This document shows, piece after piece, positions 5,418-6,694 of a stretch of 6,694 nucleotides of DNA (within the stretch, counting starts at the first letter, position 1; each line of letters opens with the position of its first letter). A model generated the notes under the pieces. The model worked only from the letters and a program-made list of their open reading frames with translations, did no database searches and was not told the origin of the DNA. The DNA is from an uncultured Lysobacteraceae bacterium (GTDB lineage: Bacteria > Pseudomonadota > Gammaproteobacteria > Xanthomonadales > Xanthomonadaceae). Made by a program: the position numbers and the translations under genes. Location of the stretch: the NCBI GenBank assembly GCA_937897645.1, contig CALCNV010000020.1, positions 1 to 6,694 of the forward strand, given 5' to 3'.

Positions 5418-6694
5418 ATGGCACAAGGCTGGGACCTAGACTTCACTGCGTCGACCATCACGTTCTACGAGGCGCCGGCCAATCTGGTTGCCATCGTGGT
5501 GACGCGATTCGATACGGCCAGCTACAACGCAACGGACCTGTGGGCCTATTCGGCTTGGAATCCTGGATTTGGCTATCCGGGCGAGGTCGAGTTCTACTCC
5601 GACCGCCTGATCTGGGCCGGCACGCCTGCGCAGCCGCAGACCCTTTTCATGTCCAAGGCCGGCGACTACGCGAATCACGGGAAAACCACGCCGTTGCTGG
5701 ACAGCGATGGCATCACGATCACGATCAACGCCAGGTTGGTGCAGCCCATCCGTGAGCTGGTGCCGTTGGATAACCTGATCGTGATGACGGCTTCTGCCGA
5801 ATGGCTGATGACGACGGGCGCCGACGAGGTGGTGGCACCGGGCAAGATCGGGTTCAAGCCGCAATCGTGGTTCGGATCCAGTCGGCTGGCGGCGCAGGTG
5901 ATTGGCGAGAATGTCCTGTACCTGCAGGGCCGTGGCGGCGTCATCCGTGACCTTGGTTATCAGTTCACCAAGGATGGCTACACCGGCAACGACCTGGGCA
6001 TCTATGCCGCGCACCTACTCCGCAAGGCGGGCCGCACGGTGGTGGACATGGCCTTCCAGCAAGTGCCCTACAACGCCATGCACATCGTCACCGAGGATGG
6101 CCGCTTCTTCACCCTGACTTATCTGCGCGAGCAGGAAGTGGTGGGCTGGGCCCAGCATGAGACCGATGGAAAGGTGTTCACGGTCTGCACCATTCCTCGC
6201 GGCTCCGAGAACGCGGTCTATTACGGCATCGAGCGCGTGGTGGATGGCGCGACCCGGCGCTACATCGAGAAGCTGCATCCGCTGACCATCGAGGACCAGC
6301 GGGAGGCCTTCTTTGTGGATTGCGGCCTATCCTTCGACGGGCGGGATCAGGCGGGCACCCAGACACTGACCGGCGGAACGACATGGCTGGAGGATGAGAT
6401 CCTGACCCTGACCAATTCGACGCCGTTCTGGGTGGGCGCGACCGATCAGGGCGACCTTGTGCAGTTGCGTGATGAAACGACCGGCGAGCATGTGGACCTG
6501 GTGGTGATCAATTACGTGTCCAACACGGTGGTGGAGGTGCAGTCCGTTGGCACCGTTCCGGCCACCTTCCGAAACGTGGCGGCGGATGCGTGGGACATTT
6601 ACCGCACCACGCTGACCGGACTGGATCATCTGGAGGGCATGGAGGTGGCGGTGCTGGGTGATGCCAGCGTGCAGTCCCGCAAGCCGGTGACGGG
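5418..6694 (+). CDS. Large tail protein, C-terminal part (partial, continues beyond window)
   Basis: The frame is open from ATG 5418 to the window edge, at least 425 codons, in the same frame as 4095-5405. It begins MAQGWDLDFTASTITFYEAP, which reads as the closing half of a beta domain, not as a natural N-terminus. The core marks of podovirus large tail proteins follow: W-N-P-G-F-GYPGEVEFYSDRLIWAG (47-68), QPQTLFMSKAGDYANHG (72-88), ITINARLVQPIRELVPLDNL (101-120), EWLMTTGADEV, KPQSWFGSS (147-155), and near the end GLDHLEGMEVAVLGDASV (401-418). The last normally precedes a V-x-x-G repeat, cut off here. Together with the upstream part this would make one protein of the expected family size, so I infer both parts act in the same tail nozzle. 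No signal peptide or membrane segment is visible. An AAAGG 9 nt upstream supports independent initiation. Confidence 0.85.
   Translation, partial: MAQGWDLDFTASTITFYEAPANLVAIVVTRFDTASYNATDLWAYSAWNPGFGYPGEVEFYSDRLIWAGTPAQPQTLFMSKAGDYANHGKTTPLLDSDGITITINARLVQPIRELVPLDNLIVMTASAEWLMTTGADEVVAPGKIGFKPQSWFGSSRLAAQVIGENVLYLQGRGGVIRDLGYQFTKDGYTGNDLGIYAAHLLRKAGRTVVDMAFQQVPYNAMHIVTEDGRFFTLTYLREQEVVGWAQHETDGKVFTVCTIPRGSENAVYYGIERVVDGATRRYIEKLHPLTIEDQREAFFVDCGLSFDGRDQAGTQTLTGGTTWLEDEILTLTNSTPFWVGATDQGDLVQLRDETTGEHVDLVVINYVSNTVVEVQSVGTVPATFRNVAADAWDIYRTTLTGLDHLEGMEVAVLGDASVQSRKPVT

Noticed and set aside
4197..5426. 409-codon open frame on the minus strand across the large tail gene
   Set aside because: It mirrors the coding frame of a recognised tail protein. 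The composition is His/Arg/Gly-rich and no ribosome site or neighbour supports it.

Overview
The window is a piece of a double-stranded DNA tailed phage (free phage or prophage). It covers the end of the head module and the start of the short-tail module. All genes lie on the + strand, are closely packed, and run in the order usual for podoviruses: head-assembly accessory protein, scaffold, major capsid, capsid cement, small head protein, tail-tube adaptor, large tail protein. The base composition is clearly GC-rich. The small accessory protein and the cement protein match the Bbp19 and Bbp16 families, named after Bordetella phage BPP-1. A BPP-1-like podovirus of a GC-rich proteobacterium is therefore the best guess; the host genus cannot be fixed from the sequence.

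Layout. Positions 1-147 hold the last 48 codons of an unrecognised gene. Positions 232-585 encode a Bbp19-type protein, which overlaps by 26 nt a putative scaffold gene with a Gly/Ala-rich N-terminus (560-1327). The major capsid protein (1360-2358) and a Bbp16-type cement protein (2425-2883) follow. A strong hairpin sits at 2890-2913. A small protein with a basic N-terminus and acidic C-terminus (2948-3373) is followed by a second hairpin with a short T run (3399-3427). The tail-tube adaptor (T7 gp11-like) starts with TTG at 3439. Its stop overlaps the ATG of a large tail protein (4095-5405), and the same reading frame resumes at 5418 and runs off the window.

How the genes work together. The scaffold and major capsid protein would build the procapsid. 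The cement protein would stabilise the expanded shell. The adaptor and the large tail protein would form the tail tube or nozzle below the portal. The two hairpins fall where expression would be expected to step down from abundant capsid proteins to low-copy tail proteins.

The most interesting point is the large tail protein. Its two parts are in the same frame and separated by one TAA and 12 nt. The break falls inside what reads as one continuous beta-rich domain, in a Gly/Ser/Asn-rich loop. A Shine-Dalgarno-like AAAGG overlaps the stop and sits 9 nt before the second ATG. This is either a true two-chain tail protein or a recent nonsense mutation (or sequencing error) with possible re-initiation. 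A second notable point is that the two intergenic hairpins share nearly the same 12-nt apex with a GNRA tetraloop, while their lower stems differ completely yet still pair. I saw no RNA genes, insertion sequences, CRISPR arrays or attachment sites, and no non-coding stretch longer than 300 bases.
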